The notes below the pieces were generated by a model. The model was not told the DNA's origin. It did not search any database and worked only from the letters and a program-made list of their open reading frames with translations. A stretch of DNA of 64,000 bases. It comes from an uncultured Clostridia bacterium (GTDB lineage Bacteria > Bacillota > Clostridia > Christensenellales > Borkfalkiaceae). The stretch's first letter is position 1, and every line of letters begins with the position of its first letter. A program made the position numbers and the translations under genes. Below are positions 35,667 through 44,072 of the stretch, piece after piece. Location of the stretch: contig CAJFTM010000004.1 in NCBI GenBank assembly GCA_904419945.1, positions 47,025-111,024 of the forward strand. The letters are read 5' to 3'.

Positions 35667-36212
35667 TCAGCCGTTTATAATCAGCCCGGCGATAAACATC
35701 TGTACAAACATCAGCAATCCGATGATGGACACGATCAAACCGACTTTGGCAAAGGCCGTGCCGCGCGCCTCTTTGCCCGCGCGCAGCCCGATGGCGGACA
35801 GCACGATGGCGAGGCACTGAAAAATAGCCATCGGCAAAAACAGGAACAAACAGGAATACAGCAGATCCAGCGTGTGCGCGAACTGCACGCCGATGGACCA
35901 TACGGGGATCATATCCACGACGGACAGCACAAAGCCGCCGATGCCGATGCCGTTGAGCGGGCGCTCATCGACCGGCCGGCCGTATGCGCTGTAATAGTAC
36001 GGAGATGCAGGCGGGACCGAAGATTTTGCAGGGGCCGGCCGCGGAGCCGCTTGCTTGGCGGGGACGGGCTTTTGTTCGGCCGGGGCCGCCGGCACTGCGC
36101 CGACCGTTTCCGGCACGCCGGGCGCCAGCTGCGGGGCGCTCTCTCTGCCTGCGCACTCCTCGCACAGCGTGGCCTCCCCTTCGATCCATTTTCCACAACG
36201 TTTGCAATACAT
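35667..36212 (-). CDS. Zinc-ribbon membrane protein
   Basis: 181 residues. The N-terminal zinc ribbon (CKRCGKW...CEECAG, Cys3/6 and Cys17/20) is followed by an Ala/Pro/Lys-rich linker. A four-helix membrane part (about 88-180) of DUF4190 appearance completes it, with NGIGIGGFVLSVV and GLRAGKEARGTAFAKVGLIVS. Such proteins are common in Clostridia; their role is unknown. It has its own promoter and terminator. The gene at 36638 shares the NGIGI-x-G motif and may be a relative without the zinc ribbon. Confidence 0.78.
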   Translation of the reverse strand: MYCKRCGKWIEGEATLCEECAGRESAPQLAPGVPETVGAVPAAPAEQKPVPAKQAAPRPAPAKSSVPPASPYYYSAYGRPVDERPLNGIGIGGFVLSVVDMIPVWSIGVQFAHTLDLLYSCLFLFLPMAIFQCLAIVLSAIGLRAGKEARGTAFAKVGLIVSIIGLLMFVQMFIAGLIING

Positions 36213-36234
36213 ACGATTTTCCCTCCTTGTCTTT

Positions 36235-36264
36235 ATTGTAACATAAAAAGGGGCGGCGCGTCAA
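36235..36264 (-). promoter_or_regulatory. Promoter of the zinc-ribbon gene
   Basis: Minus-strand TTGACG (36259-36264), 18 bases, TACAAT (36235-36240). Confidence 0.7.
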
Positions 36265-36587
36265 GTCTGCAAACGATAAATATTCGCCGGGCAAAGAGGG
36301 CGGATATTTATTTTCGGGCGGTGGCCCTCGTATTACCGGCGGGGCACAAGCTGCACTTACAGACGAAGGTGCCTATCGATTGTTCCCTGCTGCCCGGCTG
36401 CGGGCCTTTTTCTGTGCCTGACGCACCTTCCCCTATGCCTTTGCCCCTGTGTTATTTTGTCCCTCCCTTCTTTACTCCCTGTTTACTTTTGGGACCTGAT
36501 TCTTCCTTCTAATTTTTTGCCTTGTGTTTGCTTCTCTTTTTATTCACCGGCAAAATATTTTTTGCCGCCGCGGGTTTTCTGATATAA
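36265..36587. other. Gap with a purine-rich stretch
   Basis: About 320 bases without a supported gene. On the minus strand 36420-36555 is strikingly purine-rich. One minus frame reads basic, low-complexity peptides broken by TAG and TAA (KEESGPKSKQGVKKGG; later SIGTFVCKCSLCPAG). That could be a decayed small gene or only a composition effect. Confidence 0.4.
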
Positions 36588-36612
36588 AAAAACGGCCCCT
36601 TGCGGGGCCGAG
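36588..36612 (-). terminator. Rho-independent terminator
   Basis: GGCCCCGCAAGGGGCCG followed by TTTTTTTAT on the minus strand, after the gene ending at 36638. Confidence 0.88.
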
Positions 36613-36637
36613 AAGGAGTAACCGATCCACAAAAACA

Positions 36638-36970
36638 TCAAGACAGCATGCCCACCAACTGCGGCGCACACAAGCAGAGCACCGCCGCGCCGAGGAGCAG
36701 TCCGCAAAAGGCAAACCCGTTCAGCCGGCGCGCGCCCGCGCGGCCGACGCCCACGCCGCACAGCACGGTGCCCGCCGCCGCCAAAACGAGCGCGGCGATG
36801 CGCAGCACCAAGAGCGCGACGACTGCCTGCCCCGCCCAAAAAACAGCCGACAATGCGGCCGCCGCGGCGAGCGCGAACATACACCCCGCAATGCCGATGC
36901 CGTTGCAGCGGCTGCCTTGTTCCGCCTGCCCCGCCTCGGCGCGCTGTTCTGTACGGATACCGCTGTGCAT
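36638..36970 (-). CDS. Four-helix membrane protein, DUF4190-like
   Basis: 110 residues, mostly hydrophobic: helices at about 22-40, 43-65, 68-80 and 88-108. The NGIGIAG motif before the first helix matches the zinc-ribbon membrane protein at 35667. ATG 36970 follows GGGGGGAGTT. It has its own consensus promoter and terminator. Function unknown. Confidence 0.68.
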   Translation of the reverse strand: MHSGIRTEQRAEAGQAEQGSRCNGIGIAGCMFALAAAAALSAVFWAGQAVVALLVLRIAALVLAAAGTVLCGVGVGRAGARRLNGFAFCGLLLGAAVLCLCAPQLVGMLS

Positions 36971-37053
36971 AACTCCCCCCTTGCGTTCTACTGCCGGTTC
37001 CCGCCGCCCCGTTATAAGGGGCAAAAGCGGCACATCTTGTATTTACGAAAACC

Positions 37054-37082
37054 ATTATACCACAATTTGACCGAAAGGTCAA
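37054..37082 (-). promoter_or_regulatory. Sigma-A promoter of the gene at 36970
   Basis: Minus-strand TTGACC (37077-37082), 17 bases, TATAAT (37054-37059). GACCTTTCGGTC in the -35 region is a small palindrome. Confidence 0.85.
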
Positions 37083-37116
37083 CTGTTTGCAAAAATTTGC
37101 CGCAATCGGATGCGCC

Positions 37117-38025
37117 CTATCTGCGCGGGCAGAATCGGCCGCGGTTTTCCTCAAAAAACTCGAAGTAGGCGCGCGGGCCCTCCAGCTCCCACCACGGGCG
37201 GACGGTGACCGGGCAGGCATCGAGGTCATACAGCTTTCCGCCGCGCAGCGCGAGCAAAAAGGGTGAATGGGTCGCAATGACAAACTGGCAGCCGCCATAG
37301 CGGGCCATCTCCTCCAACAGTCCCTTCAACTTGCGCTGCATGGAGGGAGAGAGGCTGTTTTCCGGCTCGTCGAGCAGGTACAGCCTGCCCTCTTTCAGCG
37401 CATGTTCAAAAAAGCGGAGCGCCGTTTCCCCGTTGCTGCGCAGGCGCACTTCCCGCCCCGCCGCGGCGTGCGCGAACCTGCGCCGGGAGCGCTGCCGCGC
37501 CAACAGCTGCGCGCGGACCGCCTCATAATCTTCCAGCCCCGCAAAGCGGACCGTTTCGCCGTATTTGAGGGCGGCATACTCCTCCCTCGCCCGCTCGGTA
37601 TCCGCCGCGACCCGTTCATTGCTTCCGCGCGCGGCGAGCATATACTCGAACACGTCGTCGCTGGCGATGAGCCGGCTGCCCTCCGGAAGGGAGAGGGGCT
37701 CCCCTTCCTCATCCAGCCCGAAGCGGACGCGGCAGGCCGCCGCGTAGGGCGCAAACAGCTCCCCGCCGTTGTGCGGGGCCTGCCGCGCGAGGGAGAGCTT
37801 TTCGGCAAGGACATGGAGCAGCGTGCTCTTTCCGCTGCCGTTGCCGCCCGCAAGGATGGTGACCGCCTCAAAATCCAGTTCGCGCAGGCCGCGTTCGGGA
37901 AAGAGCATGCAGGGATAGCCGTTTTCCAGATAGCCGAACGGGCCGCCGTTTTCCGCCCGCCGCCGCTGCGCCAGGCGATACTCCTGCTCGCTGTCCGGCA
38001 GGATCAGCTTTTCGAGAAAGACCAT
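37117..38025 (-). CDS. AAA-type ATPase (ABC-like, OLD/AAA15-21 group)
   Basis: 302 residues. Walker A GGNGSGKSTLLHVL is near residue 60, Walker B RLYLLDEPENSLSP near 215 and the switch His in FVIATHSPFLLALRG. No nuclease domain is attached and there is no partner gene of a defence type next to it. Proteins like this often act alone or with a missing partner; the substrate is unknown. GGAGGAGGGGAGCG precedes the ATG. Confidence 0.82.
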   Translation of the reverse strand: MVFLEKLILPDSEQEYRLAQRRRAENGGPFGYLENGYPCMLFPERGLRELDFEAVTILAGGNGSGKSTLLHVLAEKLSLARQAPHNGGELFAPYAAACRVRFGLDEEGEPLSLPEGSRLIASDDVFEYMLAARGSNERVAADTERAREEYAALKYGETVRFAGLEDYEAVRAQLLARQRSRRRFAHAAAGREVRLRSNGETALRFFEHALKEGRLYLLDEPENSLSPSMQRKLKGLLEEMARYGGCQFVIATHSPFLLALRGGKLYDLDACPVTVRPWWELEGPRAYFEFFEENRGRFCPRR

Positions 38026-38059
38026 CGCTCCCCTCCTCCTTTTTCTCCACTATAACACA

Positions 38060-38087
38060 AAAAACAGGCACCCATATGCCTGTTTTT
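38060..38087. terminator. Bidirectional terminator
   Basis: AAAAACAGGCA and TGCCTGTTTTT flank a short loop, between the PPOX-fold gene and the ATPase gene. Confidence 0.8.
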
Positions 38088-38193
38088 AAAAATACTTTCC
38101 ATTTTTTTAATTTTTTTGAACTTTTTCCCAACCGCCCGGCGAGCGCCCGACCCGAACGGACAGCGTGACAGACTGCACGGAAAGCGCGCCTCC

Positions 38194-38679
38194 TCATTGC
38201 CGCACGAGGCGCTTGCACGTCCATGCTTCCACATCCACCCGCACGACGGCGGTCAGGGACAGCGGCCGGGGCAGAAAGCTCTCGTCGGGGAAGGACTCGT
38301 CCGTATAGTGCGCCATGAGCACGCGCAGACCGTGCAGCCGTGCAGCCGCCTCCTCGACGATGCGCGCAGTCCCAAAGCCGCACACGCTCTCGTAGTCGGC
38401 GGTGTACCCGCAGGGGGCGATGCCCTTGTTGAAGACGCGCAGCATCCGCGCCGCCGAAAAGCCGACCCGCCCGTCCGCGCGCAGCAGATCGAGCTTGGTC
38501 CCCTCTAAGGCGCAGTGAAAATACAGAACGAGCCGCCCGTTCTCCTCTTCCGCGCCGAAGTTGAGAGGCACGCAGTAGGGCGCACCCTCCCCGTGCAGGG
38601 CGAGGGTCAAAAACGGACAGCCGAGCAGCACTGCCAGCTTCTCCTGCGGGTCGGTCACTTCCCGTTCCCTTTTGCGCAT
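38194..38679 (-). CDS. Pyridoxamine 5-phosphate oxidase-fold protein (NimA-like)
   Basis: 161 residues with a split-barrel flavin-binding fold. GAPYCVPLNFGAEEENGRLVLYFHCALEGTKLDLL is the usual core, and CGYTADYESVCGFGTARIV follows. This type is often annotated as NimA-related nitroimidazole resistance, but flavoprotein or haem roles are equally possible. ATG 38679 follows AAGGAGGAGAGT. It is the last gene of iscR-nifS-this gene, suggesting a link with Fe-S or redox state. Confidence 0.8.
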   Translation of the reverse strand: MRKREREVTDPQEKLAVLLGCPFLTLALHGEGAPYCVPLNFGAEEENGRLVLYFHCALEGTKLDLLRADGRVGFSAARMLRVFNKGIAPCGYTADYESVCGFGTARIVEEAAARLHGLRVLMAHYTDESFPDESFLPRPLSLTAVVRVDVEAWTCKRLVRQ

Positions 38680-38782
38680 ACTCTCCTCCTTTGGCCGCCG
38701 CGGCGGCATCCTCCGCATTTTCTGCCGGGGGCGCGGCGGAACGCCGCGCCCCCTCATTGTTCCGTTCGTCTCCGCAGCCGGC

Positions 38783-39949
38783 TCACTTTGCGCGCAGCTG
38801 CGCCAACGCCCGTTTGAGGCGGGAGAGGACTTCTTCCGCCTCCTCTTCCGTGTTTTCTCTGCCGAAGGAGAATCGCACCCCCGAGCGGGCGAGGGTATCC
38901 GGCCGGCCCATCGCCCGGAGTACGAGCGACGGCTCGGGCGAGCCGGACGAACAGGCCGAACCGCCCGATGCGGCGACGCCGAGGCGGTCGAGCAGCGCCA
39001 GCAATGCGGGGCCGTCTGCACCCGCAAAGGTAAAGTTGGCGAGCGAATACAGGCGCCCGCCCGCCGCAAGCGAAGAGCAGGGAGTGCGGGGGCCGTTTAA
39101 TTGCGCCCCTTCGATCTCATGCAACGCGCGGCGGACAAAATTTTCGCACAGTGCAGCCATGCGCGCCTGCGCTTCGGGCAGCTGCGCCCGCGCGATGGTG
39201 AGCGCCTCCGCCATGCCGACGATGCCGGGCACATTGACGGTGCCGCCGCGCAGGCCGCGCTCCTGTTCGCCCCCCGCCACGAGGGGCGCAATGCGCACCC
39301 CCTCGCGCACATACAGCGCGCCCACTCCTTTCGGCCCGTAAAATTTATGGGAGGAGATGCTCAGCAGATCGACGGGCGGCGCATTCACATCCAAAACATA
39401 GGCCCCCGCCGCCTGCACTGCGTCGCAGAAGAGTAGCACGCCCCGCTCGCGGCAGAGGCGGGAAATCTCGGCGAGCGGCTGCACGGCGCCCGTCTCGTTG
39501 TTGACCGCCATGACGGCGGCGAGAACGGTATCCCCGCGCAGCAGTCCCGCAAAGGCGGCGAGGTCGAGCACGCCGTCCGCCCCGACGGGCGCCGCGGAGA
39601 CTGCAAACCCTTCCTGTGCGAGCAGCCGCGCGGCCGCACGCACGGCGGGATGTTCGACGGCGGAGATGATGACGTGCCTGCCCCGCCCGGCATTGGCGTG
39701 CACCGCACCGCGCAGCGCCCAGTTATCCGCCTCGGTCCCGCCGGAGGTGAAATAGATCTCCTGCGGCTTGGCGCCGAGCAGGGAAGCGACGGCATCGCGC
39801 GCGGCATCCACAGCGGCGACCGCCCGCCTCCCGAAGGCGTGCAGCGAATGGGCGTTGCCGAAATGATCGGTAAAGCAGGGCAACATCTTTTGCAGCACGC
39901 GCGCGTCGACGGGCGTCGTTGCGGCGTGATCCAAATAAATGCGCTGCAT
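38783..39949 (-). CDS. nifS: Cysteine desulfurase NifS/IscS type
   Basis: PLP enzyme moving sulfur from cysteine to Fe-S scaffold proteins; 388 residues. YLDHAATTPVD opens the protein, TSGGTEADNWAL is near 75, SSHKFYGPKGVGALYV carries the PLP Lys and GSACSSGSPEPS the mobile catalytic Cys. The start is the ATG 27 bases inside the longer open frame, after GAGGGGCGGC. It lies 8 bases after the Rrf2 regulator. No iscU follows, so the scaffold is encoded elsewhere. Confidence 0.92.
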   Translation of the reverse strand: MQRIYLDHAATTPVDARVLQKMLPCFTDHFGNAHSLHAFGRRAVAAVDAARDAVASLLGAKPQEIYFTSGGTEADNWALRGAVHANAGRGRHVIISAVEHPAVRAAARLLAQEGFAVSAAPVGADGVLDLAAFAGLLRGDTVLAAVMAVNNETGAVQPLAEISRLCRERGVLLFCDAVQAAGAYVLDVNAPPVDLLSISSHKFYGPKGVGALYVREGVRIAPLVAGGEQERGLRGGTVNVPGIVGMAEALTIARAQLPEAQARMAALCENFVRRALHEIEGAQLNGPRTPCSSLAAGGRLYSLANFTFAGADGPALLALLDRLGVAASGGSACSSGSPEPSLVLRAMGRPDTLARSGVRFSFGRENTEEEAEEVLSRLKRALAQLRAK

Positions 39950-39957
39950 GCCGCCCC

Positions 39958-40383
39958 TCACGCGGAATGGCGGCACTTGCAGATGCCCTCGGTGCCGTAG
40001 TCATCGATCATCGTCTGCAGCGTCATCGAGTCGAGCACGGCGTTGATGCCGTCGTACAGTTTGCGCCAGACGTCGCCTGTGGCGCAGTTGGGGCAGCAGA
40101 AGGAGATACAGTCGACGATCTCCATGTTGTCCTCGAGGGCGCGGGCGATATCGCCGATGGTAATCTCCTTGGGCGGGCGGGTCAGCTTATAGCCGCCCGA
40201 TACGCCGCGCTCTGCCGCGACGATGCCCTTGCCCGCGAGCATACGCATGATCTTTTCGATGTACTTGCCGGAGACCGCGATCTCCTTTTCCAGCGCGGAG
40301 GCGCTGACGCAGCGCTCGGGATAATGGAGCGCGAGGATGTAACAGGCCTTCAGCCCGTACTGCGATTTGGATGAAAGGCGCAT
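39958..40383 (-). CDS. iscR: Rrf2/IscR-type transcriptional regulator
   Basis: 141 residues. The Rrf2 winged helix has RLSSKSQYGLKACYILALH, KYIEKIMRMLAGKGIV and RGVSGGYKLTRPP. The cluster-binding Cys segment is CISFCCPNCATGD near residue 100, and the tail has CKCRHSA. It probably senses Fe-S status and controls the downstream nifS. GAAGGAGGGTCCG precedes the ATG at 40383. An inverted repeat overlaps the transcription start. Confidence 0.88.
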   Translation of the reverse strand: MRLSSKSQYGLKACYILALHYPERCVSASALEKEIAVSGKYIEKIMRMLAGKGIVAAERGVSGGYKLTRPPKEITIGDIARALEDNMEIVDCISFCCPNCATGDVWRKLYDGINAVLDSMTLQTMIDDYGTEGICKCRHSA

Positions 40384-40415
40384 TCGGACCCTCCTTCGGG
40401 CGCGGCAGGCGCCCC

Positions 40416-40471
40416 TAAATGCTACTTTTTTAGTTGCATTTATTATAGCGCGGAGACAGCGCATTCGTCAA
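40416..40471 (-). promoter_or_regulatory. Promoter and Rrf2-type operator of iscR-nifS
   Basis: Minus-strand TTGACG (40466-40471), 18 bases, TATAAT (40442-40447). TAAATGC (40416-40422) and GCATTTA (40436-40442) form an inverted repeat with a 13-base centre containing CTAC..GTTG-like inner arms. It covers the start of transcription, an autorepressor position. Confidence 0.68.
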
Positions 40472-40568
40472 CCGTTTTGCTCCCATTTGAAAAAAACGCC
40501 GTAAAAAAATTCCGCGCCCTGCCGGAGCAGAACACGGAAAAAAGAAGGAGTATCTGTCAAGTTTATCC

Positions 40569-41168
40569 CTATGAGCGAGTCCAATCGGAAAAGATGCAGC
40601 CGCAGTAGTTTTGCCGGTACAGGCCGTATTGCCTTGCCAGCTCTGTCGAGCGCAAATATCCGTTTTGCTTTTTAAAATCGGCATACAGCCAGCGCACGCC
40701 GGTCTGTGCCGCGATCTGTTCGCCCAGCGCGTTGAGCCGAGCGGCATCCTTGTGCGGGCTGACCGAAAGCGTCGTCCCGAACCAGCCGAAGCCCTCCTCT
40801 TTCGCCCTGCGCGCCGTGTAAGACAGGCGCAGCGCAAAGCAGCGCGTACAGCGGGCCCCGCCTTCCGGCTCGGCCTCACGCCCCTTTGCAACGGCGAAAA
40901 ACTCCTGCGGATCATACGGACAGTCGATCGAATCGGCCCACCCCGTCTCTTGCAGGAAGCGCATCTGTTCGGCCTTGCGCTTTTCGTATTCGGCGGCATC
41001 GGTGATGTTCGGATTGTAGTAGAGCACCGTGACGCGGAACACGTCTTTGAGCGCTTCAAGGCAGCGCGTCGAACAGGGACCGCAGCAGCTGTGCAGGAGC
41101 AGGCGCTCTCCGCGCGGGACCGTTTGCAGGATCTCCAGCATACGCAAATGGAAATTCACCCTGTTCAT
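40569..41168 (-). CDS. queH: Epoxyqueuosine reductase QueH
   Basis: Last step of queuosine synthesis in tRNA (epoxyqueuosine to queuosine), the non-QueG type. 199 residues with LLLHSCCGPCSTRCLE near residue 25, CTRCFALRLSYTA near 107 and YCGCIF near the end, supplying the cluster and dithiol Cys; FKKQNGYLRSTELARQYGLYRQNYCGC is the family C-terminal stretch in outline. Monocistronic; an extended -10 element (TGCTATAAT) lies just before the ATG. Confidence 0.9.
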   Translation of the reverse strand: MNRVNFHLRMLEILQTVPRGERLLLHSCCGPCSTRCLEALKDVFRVTVLYYNPNITDAAEYEKRKAEQMRFLQETGWADSIDCPYDPQEFFAVAKGREAEPEGGARCTRCFALRLSYTARRAKEEGFGWFGTTLSVSPHKDAARLNALGEQIAAQTGVRWLYADFKKQNGYLRSTELARQYGLYRQNYCGCIFSDWTRS

Positions 41169-41290
41169 GGAAGTATTATAGCATACTTTTTCAAAAAAGA
41201 AAAGTATTTACACAACAAAATTTGAATACTTCTGCAAATCTTGTAAAAATTTGTCGCATATGTCACGCTTTTCCGCCCCGCTCTGCCGGG

Positions 41291-41318
41291 AAAAGGCGCG
41301 CGGGAGGCCCCGCGCGCC
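41291..41318 (-). terminator. Terminator of asnB
   Basis: A GGCGCGCGGG..CCCGCGCGCC stem is followed by TTTTCCC on the minus strand. Confidence 0.75.
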
Positions 41319-41330
41319 GTAAACGGCGGC

Positions 41331-42914
41331 TTACTTTCCGCTGTCGCCGTAGTTGGAAAGCACCCGGGCAGAGGGGTCGGACACCTTGCAGCCCTCCCAA
41401 TGAGGGTTGGGCATCCAAAAGGCTTTGACCATCTTCGCCTGGCCGGGATAATATTTTTCAAAAATTTCACGGTAGAGCAGGCTCTCTTTTGTAAAGGGCC
41501 TCGCGTGATAGGCATACTTTTTGGCGATCTGCTTCCAATCGCTGCCGTACTTCTCCTCGGCATACTCTTTGAGGTCGTCCACCATCGAGTGACCGACCGC
41601 GTCCGAAAAGGCGGCCTTCTCCCGCCAGAGGATGCTCTCGGGCAGCAGGTCCCCTTCAAACGCCTTGCGCAGCAGGTACTTGCCCTTGCCGTACACGTTG
41701 AGCTTGCGGGCGGGATCGACGTGCATGACGTAGCGCACGAAATCGAGATCGCCGAAGGGGACGCGCGCCTCCATGCTGTGCACGGATATGCAGCGGTCGG
41801 CACGCAGCACGTCGTACATGTGCAGCTCGCGCACGCGCTTTTGCGACTCCTTTTGGAATGCGGCGGCATCGGGCGCAAAATCGGTGTACTTGTAGCCGAA
41901 CAGCTCGTCGGAGATCTCGCCGGTGAGCAGCACGCGCACGTCGGAGATGGCATGGATCTTCTGGCAGAGCAGATACATGCCCATGGAGGCGCGGATGGTG
42001 GTGATATCGAAGGTGCCGAGGGCGGCGATGACCGATTCGAGCGCGGCGATGACGTCCTCGCGGGTGATGATGACCTCGGTATGCACCGAGCCGATGTGGT
42101 CGGCGACGATGCGCGCGTATTTGAGGTCGATGGCGTCCTTGTCCATGCCGATGGCGAATGTCTTGATGGGGCGGCCGAGCTGGCGCGCCGCGATGGCGCA
42201 GACGAGGGAGGAATCCAGCCCGCCCGAGAGGAGGAATCCGACGGGCGCGTCCGCATCCAGCCGCTTGCGCACCCCCTCGGTCAGTTTGATGCGGATATTG
42301 CGGCAGACGGTATCGACGTCGTCGGGGAGATATTCCTCCGCCGCGGCGATGTCGGTATAGCGGTAAAATCGCCCCTTATAATAGTAGTGTCCGGGCGGGA
42401 AGGGGCAGATCTCCCCCTCTGCCAATCCGACGAGGTTTTTGGGTTCGCTGGCAAAGAGGATCGCACCGTCGGCGAGGTACCCGTAATAGAGGGGGCGGAT
42501 GCCGATGGGGTCGCGCGCGGCGATGTACTCGTCCTTCTGCCCGTCGTAGAGCACGAGGGCAAACTCGGCGTCGAGCATGGAGAACATCTTGGTCCCGTAC
42601 TCGCGGTAAAGGGGGAGCAGGATCTCGCAGTCGCTGTCCGACGCGAAGGTATAGCCGAGCTCCTCGAGACGGCGCTTGAGGGGACGGAAACCGTAGATCT
42701 CGCCGTTGCAGACAAGCTTATCCTTGCCCATGGAAAAGGGCTGCATGCCCGCCGCGTTCAGGCCCATGATGGCCAGGCGGTGGAAGGCCATGTAACCGGA
42801 CGGGGTGCGCTCGATGCGGCTCATATCCGGCCCGCGCGAGACGGTGCGATAAAAGCCGTCGAGCATCTTTTTATAGTCGACTTCCTTGGTCGTACAGCAG
42901 AAAATGGAACACAT
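41331..42914 (-). CDS. asnB: Asparagine synthetase B, glutamine-hydrolysing
   Basis: Makes asparagine from aspartate, ATP and glutamine. 527 residues: an N-terminal class II glutaminase with nucleophile Cys2 (MCSIFCC; the initial Met must be removed), CNGEIYGF and SDSDCEILLPLY, then a synthetase domain with the ATP-pyrophosphatase motif LLSGGLDSSLV. VLLTGEISDELFGYKYTDF and VPFGDLDFVRYVM follow. It is controlled by an upstream T-box with an AAC specifier, so it is made when charged tRNA-Asn is low. This connects it to the damaged asnS at 7 kb. Confidence 0.95.
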   Translation of the reverse strand: MCSIFCCTTKEVDYKKMLDGFYRTVSRGPDMSRIERTPSGYMAFHRLAIMGLNAAGMQPFSMGKDKLVCNGEIYGFRPLKRRLEELGYTFASDSDCEILLPLYREYGTKMFSMLDAEFALVLYDGQKDEYIAARDPIGIRPLYYGYLADGAILFASEPKNLVGLAEGEICPFPPGHYYYKGRFYRYTDIAAAEEYLPDDVDTVCRNIRIKLTEGVRKRLDADAPVGFLLSGGLDSSLVCAIAARQLGRPIKTFAIGMDKDAIDLKYARIVADHIGSVHTEVIITREDVIAALESVIAALGTFDITTIRASMGMYLLCQKIHAISDVRVLLTGEISDELFGYKYTDFAPDAAAFQKESQKRVRELHMYDVLRADRCISVHSMEARVPFGDLDFVRYVMHVDPARKLNVYGKGKYLLRKAFEGDLLPESILWREKAAFSDAVGHSMVDDLKEYAEEKYGSDWKQIAKKYAYHARPFTKESLLYREIFEKYYPGQAKMVKAFWMPNPHWEGCKVSDPSARVLSNYGDSGK

Positions 42915-42930
42915 GATTCGCCTCCGAACG

Positions 42931-43253
42931 TAAAAATGGGCGGCTCTCTTTCTTTTCGCGGAGAAAAGAAAAAGAGCCGCCTCTCATCCCCGCCTCTCCG
43001 GGGCGAAAAGTGCGACTTTCCGCGGTGCCACCCGAATTTGCCCCGCCCTTGCGGCAAGGCCTCTCTCCCTTCCTGTAAAGGGATGCGCTGTAACGGGCGG
43101 ACCCGTCGGAAGCTACTGGGGCCAAAACCCGTTCGCCGCCGCCGCTCGCGGGCGTTCTTCGCGCAAGCAGAAGGGCGGGCTTTCAGCTGCCCCCGCTCTC
43201 TGTGCCTTCCTCTCTCGCGTTACTCTTCCCGGTCATTGCGATTCACTGCCGCT
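42931..43253 (-). promoter_or_regulatory. T-box riboswitch, asparagine-specific, upstream of asnB
   Basis: On the minus strand, GGGTGGCACCGCG (43021-43033) is the conserved T-box that pairs with the tRNA acceptor end. Stem I is recognisable by AGAGAG...GCTGAAAGC. The specifier codon AAC (43154-43156) follows GCGCGAAG in the position seen in other T-boxes, and matches Asn. The competing terminator is GGCGGCTCT..AGAGCCGCC plus ATTTTT (42931-42983). Confidence 0.93.
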
Positions 43254-43282
43254 ATTGTAGCATACGGCGGCGGCGATGTCAA
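43254..43282 (-). promoter_or_regulatory. Sigma-A promoter of the asnB T-box transcript
   Basis: Minus-strand TTGACA (43277-43282), 17 bases, TACAAT (43254-43259). Confidence 0.88.
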
Positions 43283-43363
43283 TCCTTCGGGCAAAAGTAA
43301 AACTATCGGCCTTTTGGAAGGGAGGTATTCGTTTTGATTATACCTCCCCGGCGGGCAACGGCT

Positions 43364-43864
43364 TCAGACGGCGTACTCGTAGACGTAATCGTCCATCACA
43401 TAGCCGCCGCCGATATCGGTGACGGTGCCGTCGGTGCGGATAAAGCCGAATTTTTCGTACGCGCGCACCGCGCGGGCGTTGCCCTTATTGACGGTGAGGT
43501 ACACGGCGCGCAGCCCCATCCGCCTCGCCGCTCCGGCGACCTCGGCGAGCACTTCCTGCCCTATGCCGCGGCCGCGCTCCGCATCCGCCAAATAGAGCTT
43601 GGACAGGAACAGCTTTTCCTTCTCCGGGCGGAGCGCACAATAGCCGATGCGCGCCCCCTCCCGCACGATAAAAAAGTAGATGTAATTGTCCGAGCGGATC
43701 TGCTCCGCGATGGCGGACTCGCTCTGAAATTTTTCCGTCATATAGTCGACCTGCGCCGCGCCCAGCAGCCCGTCGTATGCGGAGTGCCAAAGTGCGGCGA
43801 TATACCGCGCGAGCTCGGCGCGCTCTTCCGGGCGAACAAGTTCCAACATCCTTTCCTGCATCAT
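43364..43864 (-). CDS. GNAT-family N-acetyltransferase
   Basis: 166 residues with the acetyl-CoA motif A (LSKLYLADAERGRGIGQEVL; Arg/Gly pattern RGRGIGQ) and motif B (AVYLTVNKGNARAVRAYEKFGF). The acceptor cannot be predicted. The start is the ATG after GAGAGAGGAACGGA; a second ATG follows immediately. It has its own consensus promoter. Confidence 0.87.
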   Translation of the reverse strand: MMQERMLELVRPEERAELARYIAALWHSAYDGLLGAAQVDYMTEKFQSESAIAEQIRSDNYIYFFIVREGARIGYCALRPEKEKLFLSKLYLADAERGRGIGQEVLAEVAGAARRMGLRAVYLTVNKGNARAVRAYEKFGFIRTDGTVTDIGGGYVMDDYVYEYAV

Positions 43865-43897
43865 TCCGTTCCTCTCTCGCAAGATTCTTTCCTTTTT

Positions 43898-43926
43898 ATT
43901 ATAATGCGGCCGCGGGAAAATGTCAA
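43898..43926 (-). promoter_or_regulatory. Sigma-A promoter of the GNAT gene
   Basis: Minus-strand TTGACA (43921-43926), 17 bases, TATAAT (43898-43903). Confidence 0.88.
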
Positions 43927-44072
43927 TGAAAGCGATGCCTTACCCCCGATTCGGAAAAGCGACCCTTTCCGACAAGAGCTCCCCTCCCTTGCGCGCATTT
44001 TCCCCTCCGCAGCGCCATACAGTAAGAACAGACCATTGAGGCGTGCCGGATGCGGCGCGCAGAGGAGAGATC

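Noticed and set aside
36316..36345. Minus-strand GGTAATACGAGGG resembling the 16S rRNA 530 loop
   Set aside because: The similarity is only a dozen bases and the flanks do not match rRNA.
37117..38025. AAA ATPase as part of a defence system
   Set aside because: There is no nuclease, reverse transcriptase or toxin partner beside it, and the neighbours are housekeeping or membrane genes.
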